Origin: Myxococcales bacterium
Lineage (GTDB): Bacteria > Myxococcota_A > Polyangia > Polyangiales > Ga0077539
NCBI GenBank assembly: GCA_016793325.1
Contig: JAEUKI010000035.1
Span: forward strand, 1 to 64,000
Direction of reading: 5' to 3'
DNA length: 64,000 bases
This document shows positions 1 through 8,902 of the stretch, in pieces (the first letter of the stretch is position 1; each line of letters starts with the position of its first letter). A model generated the notes under the pieces. That model was not told the origin of the DNA. It saw only the letters and a program-made list of their open reading frames with translations, and ran no database searches. Both the position numbers and the translations under genes were made by a program.

Positions 1-479
1 GCTTCGATCGGGTCCATCCCCGAGCGCGTGGTGAACACCCCCGGCGCAGAATAGACCTCGACGCACCGCTCGCCCTTCAGCCGCACGACCCACACCCACT
101 TGGCGCCAGCGCCGAAGTACTCCTCGATCTTGTCGCGGAGGTCTGTCTCGTTCGTTCCCTCGTCGGCGTACTCGATCGGCAGCGGTGGCGCGCCCTTCGC
201 CCACGTCGATTGATCCGCAGGAACGCCCCCCACGCTCACGTCCGGCGCGCGCACCGTGTCCGTCGACAGCTTGTGCCCCACGTCCACGCCGACCTCTTCG
301 ACCGCGGGATCCGTCGCGAGCGGCAACGCACCCGTCACGCTCGCGTTGCCGTGCCGCGGACCAGCAGGTGACAGCTGCACAGGGTGTCCGCGCGAGATCT
401 CCCAGTACCCGCCAGGAACGAGTCCATCCGCGCGAAACGGCCCGGGAGCGCCCTTCTTCGATGCTGGCTCGCCGCTCAT
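1..479 (-). CDS. Uma2-family (DUF820) nuclease-like protein, C-terminus off the window
   Basis: Partial gene of at least 159 codons, read leftwards from an ATG at 479-477 and open to the window edge. The translation ends in a stretch resembling Uma2 proteins of the PD-(D/E)xK nuclease fold: a VRAPDVSVG segment, then PIEYADEG and NETDLRDKIEEYF followed by AGAKWVWVVRL. In the family these carry the catalytic core (an Asp in the APDVS-type strand, Glu/Asp in the following strand). Uma2 proteins are common, often multi-copy and of unsettled function; nuclease activity is inferred from fold only. A second, distinct Uma2-like gene lies near 45 kb. The missing C-terminus prevents a completeness check. 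Confidence 0.8.
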   Translation of the reverse strand, partial: MSGEPASKKGAPGPFRADGLVPGGYWEISRGHPVQLSPAGPRHGNASVTGALPLATDPAVEEVGVDVGHKLSTDTVRAPDVSVGGVPADQSTWAKGAPPLPIEYADEGTNETDLRDKIEEYFGAGAKWVWVVRLKGERCVEVYSAPGVFTTRSGMDPIE

Positions 480-825
480 GGTCGCAGAGAGCGTACCACG
501 AGCCTGCGCCGCGCGCTCGACGCACACGTTTTCGAGATGCGCCGAGAAACCCTCTGGCGCACAGAGAAAACATGGTCGCCAGTCGACTGGCGACGAAATG
601 CGCGCCGCCAGGAATGGCGACGAAGGCAGACCTGTTCTTCGTGGCAGTCGCGAGCGCGGATCCGCGACCTCGACGATCCCCCCCGTCGATCGATGGCGAT
701 CAACGCTCGTGCGGGCGCAGACGTCTTCTTCGTGACGAGCTCGTTGAGAGAGGGTCGTCTCCGCGAGGATCCGCCCTCGAGCGCCGGAATTCACCGCTGC
801 GCGCCGCTCGTTGACGGTGCTTCGA
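480..825. other. Intergenic region between divergent genes
   Basis: This 346-base stretch separates the leftward Uma2-like gene from the rightward membrane-protein gene. I see no convincing gene in it; the open frames that cross it have Arg/Ser-rich, shadow-like composition. It holds a perfect 20-base palindrome at 575-594 and a looser inverted repeat, GTCGCG (647-652) with CGCGAC (663-668). Promoters for both flanking genes are expected here, but no -35/-10 pair is obvious. Confidence 0.6.
575..594. promoter_or_regulatory. Perfect 20-bp palindrome, candidate operator
   Basis: GTCGCCAGTCGACTGGCGAC reads identically on both strands with no spacer. It lies 96 bp upstream of the Uma2-like start and about 230 bp upstream of the membrane-protein start, a plausible place for a dimeric regulator. 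The bound protein is unknown. A chance origin is unlikely for a 20-base perfect palindrome in a short intergenic region. Confidence 0.45.
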
Positions 826-1701
826 ATGGCGCTCTCGAAGACAGCTCCCGGTTGCGGCGCGGGACCGTATCGCGTCGCTGCGCTCGCTCCGAAGCGCGGT
901 CCGATCGTCGTGCAGAGACCCGAGCTCGCAGGGATGCTCGTTCGCAGCGTGATCGAGCTGCTGCTGATCGCACCGGTGTTCGTCCTCGTATACGTGGTGT
1001 TGTGGGCGATGGATCCGCAGACGATGTCGCCGCGCGACGCGCACTTCTTCGCGGTGTTGACCCTGATTTGCTGGGGTATCGTCCAGCTCCGTGACTCCGA
1101 CTCTGGGCGGAGCTACGCGCAGCACCGCGATCGAATTCGCGCGCTCTTTCGCGCGGGCAGAGCAGACGCTGCGCGCGTCGAAGCAGAGCGTGTGTTGCGT
1201 TCGGCGGTCGCGCGCTGGTGGTGGTCTCGAAGAGACTTCGCGCGCGCTCGATACGGGTACGCGACGCTGTGGCTCGTCGCCGGCGATGCGCGGGCGTTTC
1301 AGGAGCTCACACGGCGCCCGCTCGCGAACGACCACGGACTGTGGGCCGCTTGCCTCTGCGACGACGTCCTCGCGTGGAGGCGCGCGATCGACGCGACCGC
1401 CGAGCGCAAGCGATCGGTCCCGTGGTTGCTCTTCGGCCTCGCAGCGGGCCGAGAGCGAGGGTGGTCGACGGAGGGCCGACTCGGCGACGATGCGTCGATC
1501 GACGCTGAGCTCACGCGCGAGCTTCGCGGGTGGTGCGAGCGACAGGTGCGCTGGCAAGGGCCGCTCGATCCGTGGGTGACGCAGCTCGCGGCCGTCGCGC
1601 TGCGTTGGCTCGATGCTCGAGGCGTAGGAGACGGGCTCGAGTCACTGCGCGCGCGGATCCAAACGCTCGCCTCGGTCGGGACGATGGCGTTTCCGGCGTG
1701 A
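826..1701 (+). CDS. Predicted membrane protein of unknown function
   Basis: A 291-residue protein of no family I recognise. A hydrophobic segment (LLLIAPVFVLVYVVLWAM) at about residues 45-62 and a second (FFAVLTLICWGIVQL) about ten residues later form a likely helical hairpin. The rest is a soluble Arg/Ala/Trp-rich helical domain with TPR-like spacing (RIRALFRAGRADAARVEAER). The start is uncertain: TTG at 811, ATG at 826 and ATG at 934 are all in frame, and none has a strong Shine-Dalgarno sequence. I chose 826 as the first ATG. Downstream genes on the same strand are lipoproteins, so an envelope role is possible but unproven. Confidence 0.6.
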   Translation: MALSKTAPGCGAGPYRVAALAPKRGPIVVQRPELAGMLVRSVIELLLIAPVFVLVYVVLWAMDPQTMSPRDAHFFAVLTLICWGIVQLRDSDSGRSYAQHRDRIRALFRAGRADAARVEAERVLRSAVARWWWSRRDFARARYGYATLWLVAGDARAFQELTRRPLANDHGLWAACLCDDVLAWRRAIDATAERKRSVPWLLFGLAAGRERGWSTEGRLGDDASIDAELTRELRGWCERQVRWQGPLDPWVTQLAAVALRWLDARGVGDGLESLRARIQTLASVGTMAFPA

Positions 1702-1899
1702 CCTCGCCTGCCGCTCTACGCGCAGCGCTCGACGCCCCGCGACCACACATCGCGCCCATTGGCCGACGCTGTGCGCTGCTGCATTTTTCGGGAACGATCT
1801 CGTCAACGCGACTGTCGCAGCAGACACTTCCACGTTGTTGTTCGAGGCGCGCGTCGCTTGTTCGCGTGCGCGAGCACGCGCGGCACAGAGGCGACACCC

Positions 1900-2745
1900 A
1901 TGAGCCCTACGTCACACGCTCGATCGAGAACTGCGCGCAAACGAGCCAGCGCGCTCACGCGCAGCGCAGTGATCGCGATCGCGGCTTCGAGCGCGGGTTG
2001 CTACGCACAACTGTCCGCTGGCGTGTACTCGGTTCACGGCGGCATTCAGAGCGGCCTGCAAACCCCTTCGTCGGTTGTTCCTTCGTTTGGCGGGGCGGTA
2101 GGGTTCGCCTTCGACGGAGCGTACATTCGCGCCCTCGCCGGCGCAGGAACGCAATCGGTCCCCGTCCCCGTGCGCCAACCAACCGAGTGGGCCGCGACTG
2201 GTCCCGTACACTTGAGCATCGAGGGCGGCGCGCCCGTTCGCCGCGCGGTGCTCCGCGCAGGCGTCGGCGGCACGATGCAGTTCGGCCATCGCTTCGTCGT
2301 GAACCCCGCGGACGGCGTGCTCGAAGGCCGGCCGATGACCGTCGCGCACGTGTACGTTCCGCTCACCGCGGACTATTTCTTCGGACAGCTCAACCGAGGG
2401 TCCGCGACCATCGGACTCTCGATCGCGCCCGGCATGTTCGTGGGCACGGGCAACCGCGACTTGTCCGACTTCTTCGGCTTCGGCGGAGACGTTCGCCTCA
2501 CGTTCGCAGTGCCGATGCCGCCGAGCTTTATCCCGCAATTGGGTTCGCTGTTCGAAGTACGCTTGCGCCCCGATCAAGAGCGCGAGCTCGAAGCGACGTA
2601 CCAGCGGCTTCCCGAGATCCTCGCGCGAGAGCAAAACGAGCGCGACGCCGCGGATCGCGAGCGCGCCCGAAGAGAGCACAATCAATTCTTGCGCTTGCAG
2701 TGCGTCAGCGACGGGAGGCCAAACTGTGACTCGTACACGCGCTGA
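1900..2745 (+). CDS. Putative lipoprotein, unknown function
   Basis: A 281-residue protein. The N-terminus is Arg-rich, followed by a short hydrophobic stretch ending in AASSAGC, a plausible lipobox with Cys at about residue 29, so an outer-membrane lipoprotein is likely. The middle is rich in alternating Gly/Phe/Val (GGAVGFAFDGAYIRALAGAG) and could form beta strands. The C-terminal third is charged and helical (ERDAADRERARREHNQ), with two late Cys residues. I recognise no family. ATG 1900 was preferred over longer frames because it places the signal sequence at the N-terminus. The gene lies just upstream of a second lipoprotein gene, a likely two-gene unit. Confidence 0.65.
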   Translation: MSPTSHARSRTARKRASALTRSAVIAIAASSAGCYAQLSAGVYSVHGGIQSGLQTPSSVVPSFGGAVGFAFDGAYIRALAGAGTQSVPVPVRQPTEWAATGPVHLSIEGGAPVRRAVLRAGVGGTMQFGHRFVVNPADGVLEGRPMTVAHVYVPLTADYFFGQLNRGSATIGLSIAPGMFVGTGNRDLSDFFGFGGDVRLTFAVPMPPSFIPQLGSLFEVRLRPDQERELEATYQRLPEILAREQNERDAADRERARREHNQFLRLQCVSDGRPNCDSYTR

Positions 2746-2779
2746 TCTCGCGTCCGCGCGCGCCCCTCGAGCGCGCCGC

Positions 2780-3802
2780 ATGTCCGACCCGCGATGGATC
2801 CACGCGATTGCGATCGTCGCGATCGTCGCCATTGGCGGGTGCGTTCGCTGGGAGAGCAAAGAGATCGACCCCGTCTGTTGGGGGCTCTACTGCGCCGACT
2901 GCATCGCGCAAGACCAGTGCGTGTGGGACACGTCGCAGCGGGTGTGTCGCAACAACGGAAGCAACGTTCCAACGCCAGCGATGCTGCGCGAAGTGAGCGC
3001 GTGCCGCGGAGACCTCCGGAGCCGCGACGCGAGCGTTGATTCAGCGCTCACGGATTCAATGACCTCGACGGCGGACGCGTCCATCGACAGCTCGCAGGCC
3101 GACGCGGGGGCTGCGCCGCAGGCGAAGATCCGCGTGGCGAGCACGCTCTCGGACGGGACCGCGTTCGACCTCTGCGCGAGAGGGCCTTCATCGAGCAGAG
3201 ATGTTGTTGTGGCGTCCGGCGTTCGCTACGGGTTTCGCACGGGAGACCTCGCTGTCGGGCCGCCGGGCACGTACACGCTCTTCGTGGCGCGCGCGGGGTC
3301 CAGCTGCGACCGCGCGGCGGCGCTGCTCCGGGCGTTCAACGTCGAGCTCAGCGCGGACGTGCCGCAGTGGTTCGTCGCGTATCGCGCGAGCACTGGAACC
3401 GTGCTGCGACAGTTTTCGGTGACGCCATCGCCCCGAGACGGGCGGTTGCGGCTGCGCTGGTTGCTCGCGAGAGCCGCGGGAGGCCCGACGACGTTCGAAT
3501 ACATGGCCGCGGGCACGACCGTCACCTGGAGCGCTGTGGGCCCTGGTGATTTCGGCGCCAACGCAGACACGTCGATGAGCGACTGGATGACGGTGTTGCC
3601 CGAAGGAGCCCCCGCGAGCGTCGCGAGAGCCACGGTGATGGACGCGCCGGTCGCGACGTCGCGACCGCTCCCGAGCGCGAACGAGAGCTACACGATCGTG
3701 CTCGCCGAGCCGCTCGAAGGAACGCCCGGCGACGGAGCGTTTCTGCTGCTGCCCGAAGAGCGATCGAGCGCTGCGACGGCCGCCGTCTCGGCGCTGTGGT
3801 GA
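2780..3802 (+). CDS. Putative lipoprotein with N-terminal Cys cluster
   Basis: A 340-residue protein with signal IHAIAIVAIVAIGGC, a good lipobox (IGGC) at about residue 20. After it comes a Cys-rich segment (VCWGLYCADCIAQDQCVW, then CRNN) that probably forms disulfides in the periplasm or on the surface. An Asp/Ser/Thr-rich linker follows, then a domain of about 230 residues with probable beta structure (YGFRTGDLAVGPPGTYTLFV). No family assignment. ATG 2780 was chosen over an in-frame upstream ATG at 2726 because 2726 would bury the signal peptide and overlap the previous gene. Such Cys-rich, low-complexity-linker lipoproteins are typical of myxobacterial secretomes. Confidence 0.65.
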   Translation: MSDPRWIHAIAIVAIVAIGGCVRWESKEIDPVCWGLYCADCIAQDQCVWDTSQRVCRNNGSNVPTPAMLREVSACRGDLRSRDASVDSALTDSMTSTADASIDSSQADAGAAPQAKIRVASTLSDGTAFDLCARGPSSSRDVVVASGVRYGFRTGDLAVGPPGTYTLFVARAGSSCDRAAALLRAFNVELSADVPQWFVAYRASTGTVLRQFSVTPSPRDGRLRLRWLLARAAGGPTTFEYMAAGTTVTWSAVGPGDFGANADTSMSDWMTVLPEGAPASVARATVMDAPVATSRPLPSANESYTIVLAEPLEGTPGDGAFLLLPEERSSAATAAVSALW

Positions 3803-3975
3803 TCGAGCGCGAGATCGATGATTCACAGCGGCGCTCACCGAGAGCCCGAGCACCACGCCGAGCTGCGGCAAAGCGAGCGCGGCGTCCGCGGCGTTCTCGG
3901 GGCGCCAACCATCGTGTCGATCACGACCGAGCGCAGCGAACAACGCGAGCGCTGCTCGGGGGGCGTGAGCGTCCG

Positions 3976-5358
3976 TCACGCGACGAAGCGACGGCTCACG
4001 CGCCAAAGCGCGAGGCGGCTGAGCACGCTCGACGCGATTCGCTCGAACGCGCGATCGCGCATCGCGAGGTCTTCGTCGAGCTCGCGCGCGAGCGCGCCGT
4101 GGTCGAAGAGCGAGCCCTCGTGCACGACGGCGCGCATGGTCGAGAGCGCAGATAGATCCTGCGATGGATCAGCGCCCCACACGACGAGGTCGGCGCAGGC
4201 GGATTTGCGGGTGGTTCCGAGGTCGGATCGACCGAGCGCGAGCGCCGCGTCGCGCGTGGCCATTCGCAGCGCGACGGCCGGAGCGACGCCCGCCCGCACG
4301 AACAGACGCAGCTCTTCGTGCAACGCTGCGCCGGGGACAACGAAGGGTTGTTGAACGTCGGTTCCGAGCCGAAGCGGCGCGCCAGCGCGATGCAGGCGAC
4401 CGACCAGCGCGAGCTTGGCCGCGAGCGCTCGCTGCAAGCGATCCGCGCGCGAGGGCGTCGGCGAACGATACGCGGGAAGGCCCCGAGTCGGGTGCCACAC
4501 CACGGTGCGAAACATCTGCGGAAGGAGCCGCGTCGCCGCGTCGTCGAGCACGCCCTCTGCGCCAGCGCTCGCGAGTCGCGCGAGCGCGACGACCGTCGGG
4601 GTGTTCGCGCGCTGGCCCTCGACCGCGGCGCGAACGATCACATCGACGCGCGCGTCGTCGACAGCGTCCCAGTGGGCGTTTCGATCGAGCACGTGATCGC
4701 GCGGCAAAGACGCGGGCGGCGCCACGCCGAAGAAGTGCTGCGCGTCTGCGAGCGGAGCGTCTTCGAACCCGAGCGCGGTCGGGACGTGTCCGAGGGTCAC
4801 GAGGCCGTGCTCTCGCGCCGCTCGCTCGAGGGCGACGATCTCGTCGCGGCGCAGGTTCTCGTAGAGCTTCATGCACTGCATTCCGCGCCGTCGGAGCTCG
4901 AGCGCGATGCGCTCTGCGTCCGCCGGGCCCTCGACGAACAGCGAATTGCCCCATCGCGCAGGAGCGCGGGTCACGAACGGGCCCGACGAGAACACCCTCG
5001 GTCCCACGAAGCGACCGTCCGCGAGGCCGTCCCGCACCGCGGGCGTCGCTGTTCCGTCGACGTCTCCCGCGTCGCGCACGGTCGTGACGCCGTGCGCGAG
5101 GTGCAGCAACAAGAACCGACTCGTGAGACCGAGGATATTGTCAGGCGGAAAGTGTCCGTGCATGTCGACGAGCGCCGCGGTTACGAAGCATCCGCGGTAC
5201 TGCGGCAAGCGCTCGAAGTCCGGCGAGACCGCGGTCCCGACGGGGACGAGATCGACGATTCGCCCGTCGGCGACGAGCAGGTCCCCGACGGTGCGGCTCA
5301 CGTCCGCTTCGACCACGGTGACCTCGGGCAACACGAAGCGGCACGATGTCGGGCGCAC
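3976..5358 (-). CDS. Amidohydrolase-superfamily protein
   Basis: A 460-residue metal-dependent hydrolase. The N-terminal beta sandwich (VGDLLVADGRIVDLVPVG) is followed by the first metal motif ALVDMHGHF (His67, His69). Later come CMKLYE (possible carboxylated Lys), LGHV, DAQHF and LGTDVQQPFV (catalytic Asp), the order seen in imidazolonepropionase/prolidase-type amidohydrolases. Substrate unknown. Open reading continues well upstream, but the GTG at 5358 is preceded by GGAGG with a six-base spacer and gives a standard-length protein. The upstream ATGs at 5550 and 5604 lack a ribosome site and add non-homologous, Arg/Ser-rich sequence. It is divergent from an AraC regulator that may control it. 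Confidence 0.85.
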   Translation of the reverse strand: MRPTSCRFVLPEVTVVEADVSRTVGDLLVADGRIVDLVPVGTAVSPDFERLPQYRGCFVTAALVDMHGHFPPDNILGLTSRFLLLHLAHGVTTVRDAGDVDGTATPAVRDGLADGRFVGPRVFSSGPFVTRAPARWGNSLFVEGPADAERIALELRRRGMQCMKLYENLRRDEIVALERAAREHGLVTLGHVPTALGFEDAPLADAQHFFGVAPPASLPRDHVLDRNAHWDAVDDARVDVIVRAAVEGQRANTPTVVALARLASAGAEGVLDDAATRLLPQMFRTVVWHPTRGLPAYRSPTPSRADRLQRALAAKLALVGRLHRAGAPLRLGTDVQQPFVVPGAALHEELRLFVRAGVAPAVALRMATRDAALALGRSDLGTTRKSACADLVVWGADPSQDLSALSTMRAVVHEGSLFDHGALARELDEDLAMRDRAFERIASSVLSRLALWRVSRRFVA

Positions 5359-5584
5359 GCGATGCCTCCGGCGCTTGCTTGCCCGCGCGCGTGCAGGAAG
5401 CGCAGCGCCAACCTCGCTCGCCAACCGCGGCCCGCAACAACTCGAGCGACGCGCGAGGTCCACGATCGCTCGGGCGGTCTCTTCGACTTCGAACGCGAGT
5501 TCGAGCGCGCTCGACGACGTCTCTTCGGGGATCACGGTTGGCTCGATCATCACGGGACCGTATGCTGATCGTGCGAGGGCGCGC

Positions 5585-6355
5585 TTGAACGATTCGCTGA
5601 TCATCGTGGGTAGTTCATCCGCAGCGCGGTGGAGCACGAACATGGCGGCGGCGATGCACGCGCAACACGCGGTCACCGTGCTCGTGGGGATCGACACGGA
5701 TGTGAGCGTCACGTTCGACGACGATCGAGTGCTGCGTAGCCGCGTCGTCGTGGTCGCGCCGGACGTGCGACACGCCGCGGTCACACAGGGGCGCGCGTTG
5801 AGCTTCTTGTTCGACCCCGAACGAACGAGCGCCGGCGCGCTGATCGATCGGCGCGGCAGAATTGTGAATGGACGCTTCGGGGCCGCGGTCGCGTACGGTA
5901 GCTCGCAAGCAAAGCACGGAGAGCCCGCGCAGCTGCGCGCCGCGCTCGACGAACTGAGCGCGCTCGTCGCGCCGCCGCGGAGGCTCGAGCGTCGCATCGG
6001 CCAAGCGGTCGCGCTCTGGAGTGACGCACAAAGGGTGCGCTCCGTCGCAGAGATCGCCGGACACGTGGGGATTTCGGCGGCGCAGTTTCGCGCGTTGTTC
6101 AAGGCCGATGTCGGGATCTCTCCGCGTCGCTACCGGCTCTGGACGCTGCTCCTTCGCGGGGTCGCGGGAAGCGCGGAGACCGACATCACGACGCTCGCGC
6201 ACGAAGCAGGCTTCGCGGACCTCGCGCACTTCTCGCGTACGTGTCGCGACTTCTTCGGGTACGCGCCCTCTCGACTGCTCGATCGGCGCGTCATGCTCGC
6301 TCAGGCCTCGTCCGCGACGCGCTCGCTCGGCGCCTCGATGAGCGCGCGCACGTAG
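5585..6355 (+). CDS. AraC-family transcriptional regulator
   Basis: A 256-residue regulator. The N-terminal cupin-like sensor includes MHAQHAVTVLVGID. The C-terminal AraC/XylS domain has two helix-turn-helix motifs: VAEIAGHVGISAAQFRALFKADVG, then TTLAHEAGFADLAHFSRTCRDFFG, ending in YAPSRL. The start is uncertain: TTG 5585 (GAGGG five bases upstream) keeps the first cupin strand; GTG 5606 and ATG 5642 (GGAG seven bases upstream) are alternatives. It faces the amidohydrolase gene across a 226-bp promoter region, so that gene is its likely target. Its last 55 bases overlap the convergent RNA ligase gene. Confidence 0.85.
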   Translation: MNDSLIIVGSSSAARWSTNMAAAMHAQHAVTVLVGIDTDVSVTFDDDRVLRSRVVVVAPDVRHAAVTQGRALSFLFDPERTSAGALIDRRGRIVNGRFGAAVAYGSSQAKHGEPAQLRAALDELSALVAPPRRLERRIGQAVALWSDAQRVRSVAEIAGHVGISAAQFRALFKADVGISPRRYRLWTLLLRGVAGSAETDITTLAHEAGFADLAHFSRTCRDFFGYAPSRLLDRRVMLAQASSATRSLGASMSART

Positions 6356-7533
6356 CGGTCGGGGTCCGTCGACCACTCTTGAATTCGTACCATCGTTTCA
6401 TCAAAGAGGTTCGAGTCGAGGACCATGCGCGCGCGCTCGGGCCGGACGAACCACTCGATCCCCGCGTAGAACCACATCTTGTGCGCGAAGCGCGGGTCGC
6501 TCGCCATCACCTCGCGCAGCCGACGAACGTACGCGGGCTTCGCGCTCTCTTTGCGGTCGCCGAGCGCGGGCTCGACGAGGGCCTTCAGCGCTTCGAAGAG
6601 CGCGAGGGCTTCGCGCTTCTTGGCGACGAGCGGCGCGAGAAAGGGCAGCGCCATCTGCGCCGCCTCCCAATCGAGCCCGTACTTCGCGGTCATCCGAAGA
6701 AAGTCGTCCTCTTCGCGGAGGTCCAAGATGATCGCGATCTGCCGCACGCGCGACTCGTTGAGACGCGCGCGGAGCCCGTGCAGACGAAAGAAGTCCAAGG
6801 ACTTCAGCTTGAGCATGAGCGTGCGCGCGTCCGGTCCATCGCCGTCTCGAAAGCGCGCGACGAGGCCTTCGCGACCCTTCGCGCGCTGGACTTCCTGCAA
6901 TTCTTCAGGCGAACGCACGGTGACGAGCGGCGCGATCTCGAGCCCGAGCCGCGCGGCAACGGCTTCTTCGACAGCCACGTCGATCACCGGCTCGATGCGC
7001 TGCTTGTGAACGAGCCCGACGAACGTGAGCTTCGATCGATCGTAGCGAAGCACGAGCGGCCGCTCGACGAGCGTGCACTCGATGAGGACCGAGTGCTCTC
7101 GGATCAGGGGCTCTCGCGCGAGGCGCTCGCGCAAGTCGGGATGCTCGCGCGCGAGGAGGGCTTCGAAGGCGTCGCGCTCCCACTCGACTCCGGGCCGGCC
7201 GCGCGTGCGCAAGCGAACTTCGCCGCGGATGACGTCGGCGATGATCAGCGTCCCGTCGATCTTCTCGCGAAACGTGGCGCGCCCGAGGGCGAACGCGCGG
7301 TCGAACGCCGCGTCGATCTCGGGGCTCTCGCCGTAGTTGTCGAACTTCGGATACCCCGTCGAGAGCACCTCGCCCGAGCGCGTGACGAGCAGCGCGCGAA
7401 GGAGACGCTCGCGCGCGTCGTACGAGTACTTTCCCCGCCGAGCGACGATGAGGACCTCGTCGTGCCCGTTCGGATCTTCGACCACGGCGAACTGTTCGCG
7501 GTCGATCGAGGCGACGTCAATGGAGTGGGTCAT
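6301..7533 (-). CDS. RNA ligase, T4 Rnl1-like nucleotidyltransferase
   Basis: A 410-residue ATP-dependent RNA ligase-like protein. The nucleotidyltransferase motifs appear in order: motif I FREKIDGTL with the AMP-accepting Lys91, motif IIIa VLIECTLVERPLVL (about 149-162), motif IV REGLVARF (221-228) and motif V LMLKLKSLDFFRLH (about 239-252). The C-terminal 150 residues are helical, as in the Rnl1 group. Such ligases repair breaks in RNA, for example cleaved tRNA anticodon loops. ATG 7533 was chosen because homology begins there; longer upstream reading has no plausible domain. It is divergent from an LRR-like gene. No kinase-phosphatase (Pnkp-type) partner lies next to it. Confidence 0.8.
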   Translation of the reverse strand: MTHSIDVASIDREQFAVVEDPNGHDEVLIVARRGKYSYDARERLLRALLVTRSGEVLSTGYPKFDNYGESPEIDAAFDRAFALGRATFREKIDGTLIIADVIRGEVRLRTRGRPGVEWERDAFEALLAREHPDLRERLAREPLIREHSVLIECTLVERPLVLRYDRSKLTFVGLVHKQRIEPVIDVAVEEAVAARLGLEIAPLVTVRSPEELQEVQRAKGREGLVARFRDGDGPDARTLMLKLKSLDFFRLHGLRARLNESRVRQIAIILDLREEDDFLRMTAKYGLDWEAAQMALPFLAPLVAKKREALALFEALKALVEPALGDRKESAKPAYVRRLREVMASDPRFAHKMWFYAGIEWFVRPERARMVLDSNLFDETMVRIQEWSTDPDRYVRALIEAPSERVADEA

Positions 7534-7639
7534 CGCGGCGGCGAGGATCCATGCGTCGCACAGCGCGTGTGCGCAACGGGCGCTCTGCCCGAGGCCGCTT
7601 CGACGTGACGCCGAGCCGCGGTATAGCGATCCGTGTCGA

Positions 7640-8875
7640 ATGTCGACGCGCCTCCCCCCCGCCCCAGAGCTCACGCTCACGGTCGCCGAGCTCGCTGAGT
7701 GGTACGCGAACGACGCCGTGACGTCGCTGCGATCGCTCGCGATCACGGGCGAAGCAGACGCGGATGAGCTGGGATCGCTCGTGCGATTTCTCGACGCGAG
7801 GCACCTTCCAGCGCTCTCGAGTCTCGAGCTCGTCCTCGACGCGCCGCTGCCCGAGCGCGTGTGGAAGACCATCGCCGAGCACCGCGCGATCGAGCACCTC
7901 ACGCTCGTCGGTCGATGCGGGTCCGATCTCGCGCTGCGCGCGCTCTCCGATGCGGACCCTGCGCTCGAGCTGCGTTCGCTGCGAGTGATGTTCGGGCGCA
8001 TCAGCGAAGCGGGAATCACAGCGCTCTCTCGCGCGCCTTGCGTCGAGCACCTCGAGCTCCTGTGGCTCTGGGCGAGCGGTCTGGGTCCGCTCGCGCTCTC
8101 GCGGCTGTGCGCAGGCGCGTGGCCTTCGCTGCGAGAGCTGGACCTTTCGTATCGGCACGTCCCCGAGGCGGTGGCAGAGATCGAGCAGCGGTTCGCGTCG
8201 CTCGACGTGTTGAACAACGCGGTCGCCGACCCCACCGCGCCCACGCGCACGCAAGAAGCGCTCGAGCGACAGCTCGACGAAGTGTTGACGACGGGGCGAC
8301 CTGTCGCCTCGCGAGCGATGCTCTCGCTCGTCACCGACTTGGACGACGAGCTGTTCAGCGCGCGCTACCTCGAGCGCTGCGAGCGAGCGACGAAGCGCAG
8401 CCGCGACGAGATCGACGTGTTCGAAGTGCCGCTCGGTAGGCCACAAGCGCGCGTGTGCTCGTCGATGTTGTTGATGCTTCCTGCGTATCGCGAGCGACTG
8501 GCCAAGCTCTCGCGCGCGTTCGACGCGCGCCACGTGGGCGTGTACTGCGACGAAGCGTCGGACCTCGAGTCGGTGGATTGGGCGAGGCTCTTTCCGTCGA
8601 TCGAGTCGCTTCGATTGGGGGCGTGTCCTCGCGCGTGGAGGGCGCTGGCGAGGGTCGTTCCGCCCGTCCTGGAGCTCGATCTCAGCGCGAACGCATGGCG
8701 CTGGCTGGACGAGGGCGACGACCTGCATCGATTGACGGAGTTCTTGCGCGCGCAACCGACGATCCGCCGCGTATTTCTCGGCTCGGGGTGGTGGACCGAC
8801 CTCGCGTATCGCGCGGAGGTCGAGTGGGCGCTCGGCGCGGCGCGCATCGTGGACGGCTGGCTCGAGCGGCGATGA
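7640..8875 (+). CDS. Leucine-rich-repeat-like protein
   Basis: A 411-residue protein with irregular leucine-rich repeats. Segments such as LPALSSLELVLDAPL, IEHLTLVGRCG, LRSLRVMFGRISEAGITAL and VEHLELLWLWASGLGPLAL match the LxxLxL plus alpha-helix pattern of ribonuclease-inhibitor-like repeats. The middle (about residues 200-290) is helical and charged, and repeats resume towards the C-terminus (VLELDLSANAWRWL). There is no signal peptide, so it is probably cytoplasmic. It likely acts as a protein-binding scaffold. A second LRR-like gene sits at 16.4 kb, suggesting a small family. Divergent from the RNA ligase gene with about 106 bp between starts. Confidence 0.7.
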   Translation: MSTRLPPAPELTLTVAELAEWYANDAVTSLRSLAITGEADADELGSLVRFLDARHLPALSSLELVLDAPLPERVWKTIAEHRAIEHLTLVGRCGSDLALRALSDADPALELRSLRVMFGRISEAGITALSRAPCVEHLELLWLWASGLGPLALSRLCAGAWPSLRELDLSYRHVPEAVAEIEQRFASLDVLNNAVADPTAPTRTQEALERQLDEVLTTGRPVASRAMLSLVTDLDDELFSARYLERCERATKRSRDEIDVFEVPLGRPQARVCSSMLLMLPAYRERLAKLSRAFDARHVGVYCDEASDLESVDWARLFPSIESLRLGACPRAWRALARVVPPVLELDLSANAWRWLDEGDDLHRLTEFLRAQPTIRRVFLGSGWWTDLAYRAEVEWALGAARIVDGWLERR

Positions 8876-8902
8876 CCCGCGACGAGCGCGCGACGTTGCA
8901 CC

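Noticed and set aside
5359..6102. Upstream extension of the amidohydrolase frame
   Set aside because: It overlaps the AraC gene, lacks homology and ribosome sites, and GTG 5358 has GGAGG at ideal spacing.
7534..8334. Upstream extension of the RNA ligase frame
   Set aside because: Ser/Arg-rich sequence antisense to the LRR-like gene; ligase homology begins at the ATG at 7533.
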